Positions 62,987 through 64,000 of a stretch of 64,000 bases of DNA are shown here, in pieces; position 1 is the first letter of the stretch, and each line of letters begins with the position of its first letter. The notes under the pieces were generated by a model. That model did no database searches. It was not told the DNA's origin and saw only the letters and a list, made by a program, of their open reading frames with translations. Made by a program: the position numbers and the translations under genes. Origin of the DNA: Echinometra lucunter (Eukaryota > Echinodermata > Echinoidea > Camarodonta > Echinometridae); assembly GCA_029962745.1 (NCBI GenBank), contig CM057165.1:25341882-25405881 (forward strand). The letters are read 5' to 3'.

Positions 62987-63996
62987 GTCTCGCCCACCAG
63001 AGGTGGCATCCATCCATCGTCCGTCAGTCGTCCGTCGTCTGTCATCTGTTGTCCGTCCGTCATAAATGTTAAAGTTTACCTGCAAGACTCTCTTATGATG
63101 CATAACTTGGCAACTGCTGATCCAATGGCAACCAAACTTGGGTGGTAGATGGTACCATCATGTTGCAGTGCTGTCGGAGGTCACATGGTGAGGTCAAAGG
63201 TCATTGAGGTCACATTGTTATAGAGTACCTGCAAGACTCTTTTTACATACGTTAAAGTTTACCTGCAAGACTCTCTTATGACACATAACTTGGTAACTGT
63301 TGGTCCAATGGCAACCAAACTTGGGTGATAGATGCACTAGGGGTAACATTATGTTGTGGTGCTGTCAGAGGTCACATGGTGAGGTCAAAGGTCATTTGAG
63401 GTCAAAAGTTAGAGTTTACCTGCAAGACTCTTATGACAAAAAAACTTTGCAACCGTTGCTCCCTTTTCAGCTAAACTTGGGTAATAGATATACTTGGGGT
63501 ACCTTCATGTTATAGTGGTATCGGAGGTCACATGGTAAGGTCAAAGGTAATTTTATTTCAAATGCTAAAGTTTACCTGCAAGACTCTCTTATGACACATA
63601 ACTTGGTAACTTGCTGCAATAGCCATCAAATTTGGGTGATAGATGCACTAGGGGTACATTCATGCTATTGTGCCATCAGGTCACATAGTGAGGTTAAAGG
63701 TCATTTGAGGTCAAATGATAAAGTTTACCTGCAAGACTCTCTTATGACAAAAAACTTTGCAACCGTTGCTCCCTTTTCAGCTAAACTTGGGTCATAGATG
63801 TACTTGGGGGACCTTCATGTTATAGTGGTATGGGAGGTCACATGGTAAGGTCAAAGGTCATTTTATTTCAAATGAGGTTAAAGGTCATTTGAGGTCAAAC
63901 ATTAAAGTTTATCTGCAAGACTTTCTTGTCACATCAAACTTGGTTAGGATGTATTTGGGGAAACCTTTGTATTATTTAGTCACGGGTGGGCGAAAC
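62987..63996 (-). mobile_element. Pearl/Helentron-like element with internal tandem array, copy 2
   Basis: Reverse-oriented relative of 673-1394. Ends gtctcgcccacc (62987-62998) and ggtgggcgaaac (63985-63996), and a (CGTC)n tract at 63015-63062. About six units of 150-170 bp follow, each with agtttacctgcaagactctc, ttatgacacataacttgg and aggtcaaaggtca. It lies in intron 2 of the phosphatase gene. Confidence 0.75.
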
Positions 63997-64000
63997 ACAA

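Overview
The window looks like nuclear DNA of a marine invertebrate deuterostome, most likely an echinoderm and probably a sea urchin. It is AT-rich, with short coding exons separated by GT-AG introns of about 0.2 to 11 kb, many microsatellites and homopolymer runs, and a dense load of small inverted-repeat elements, tRNA-derived SINEs and LINE tails. The species assignment is inference. No prokaryotic operon, CRISPR array, rRNA or functional tRNA was seen.

Three protein-coding genes are supported. (1) Minus strand, 38364 down to 8004: an apparently complete 18-exon gene for GAPVD1 (GAPex-5/RME-6 family), with an N-terminal RasGAP-like domain and a C-terminal VPS9 Rab5-GEF domain. All 17 introns keep phase and the predicted protein is 1754 aa. 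(2) Plus strand, 50139 to 54887: a complete six-exon homologue of human C6orf136 (DUF2358 family), 511 aa, transcribed divergently from GAPVD1 across about 11.8 kb. (3) Plus strand from 61662: the first two coding exons of a dual-specificity phosphatase (DUSP12/YVH1-like), with an intron splitting the catalytic Cys codon; the rest lies beyond the window. The three genes share no obvious pathway: endocytic Rab5 control, a probable mitochondrial protein of unknown function, and a phosphatase.

Layout: 1-8003 is the 3' flank of GAPVD1 (inverted-repeat elements, a SINE, a 182-bp tandem duplication, decayed copies of the last GAPVD1 exon). 8004-38364 is GAPVD1; its 11-kb intron 2 holds large foldback elements and LINE tails, and intron 7 holds a poly(A)-tailed retrocopy with a 16-bp target duplication. 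38365-50138 is intergenic (a 726/729-bp near-identical tandem duplication, hairpins, a degenerate G-rich repeat). 50139-54887 is the C6orf136 homologue, with a LINE fragment in intron 4 and an 865-bp tandem-repeat element in intron 5. 54888-61661 is its 3' flank and the phosphatase upstream region. 61662-64000 is the phosphatase start.

The most unusual observations are these. Both complete genes carry decayed tandem copies of their own terminal coding segment, stop codon included, just 3' of the real stop. Three elements with inverted ends, an (ACGG)n tract and internal arrays of about 150 bp resemble pearl/Helentron-type elements, and their arrays are full of AGGTCA direct repeats. A 5'-truncated mRNA-like retrocopy sits in GAPVD1. 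A perfect 30-bp hairpin between 14-bp direct repeats lies just upstream of the C6orf136 homologue start.
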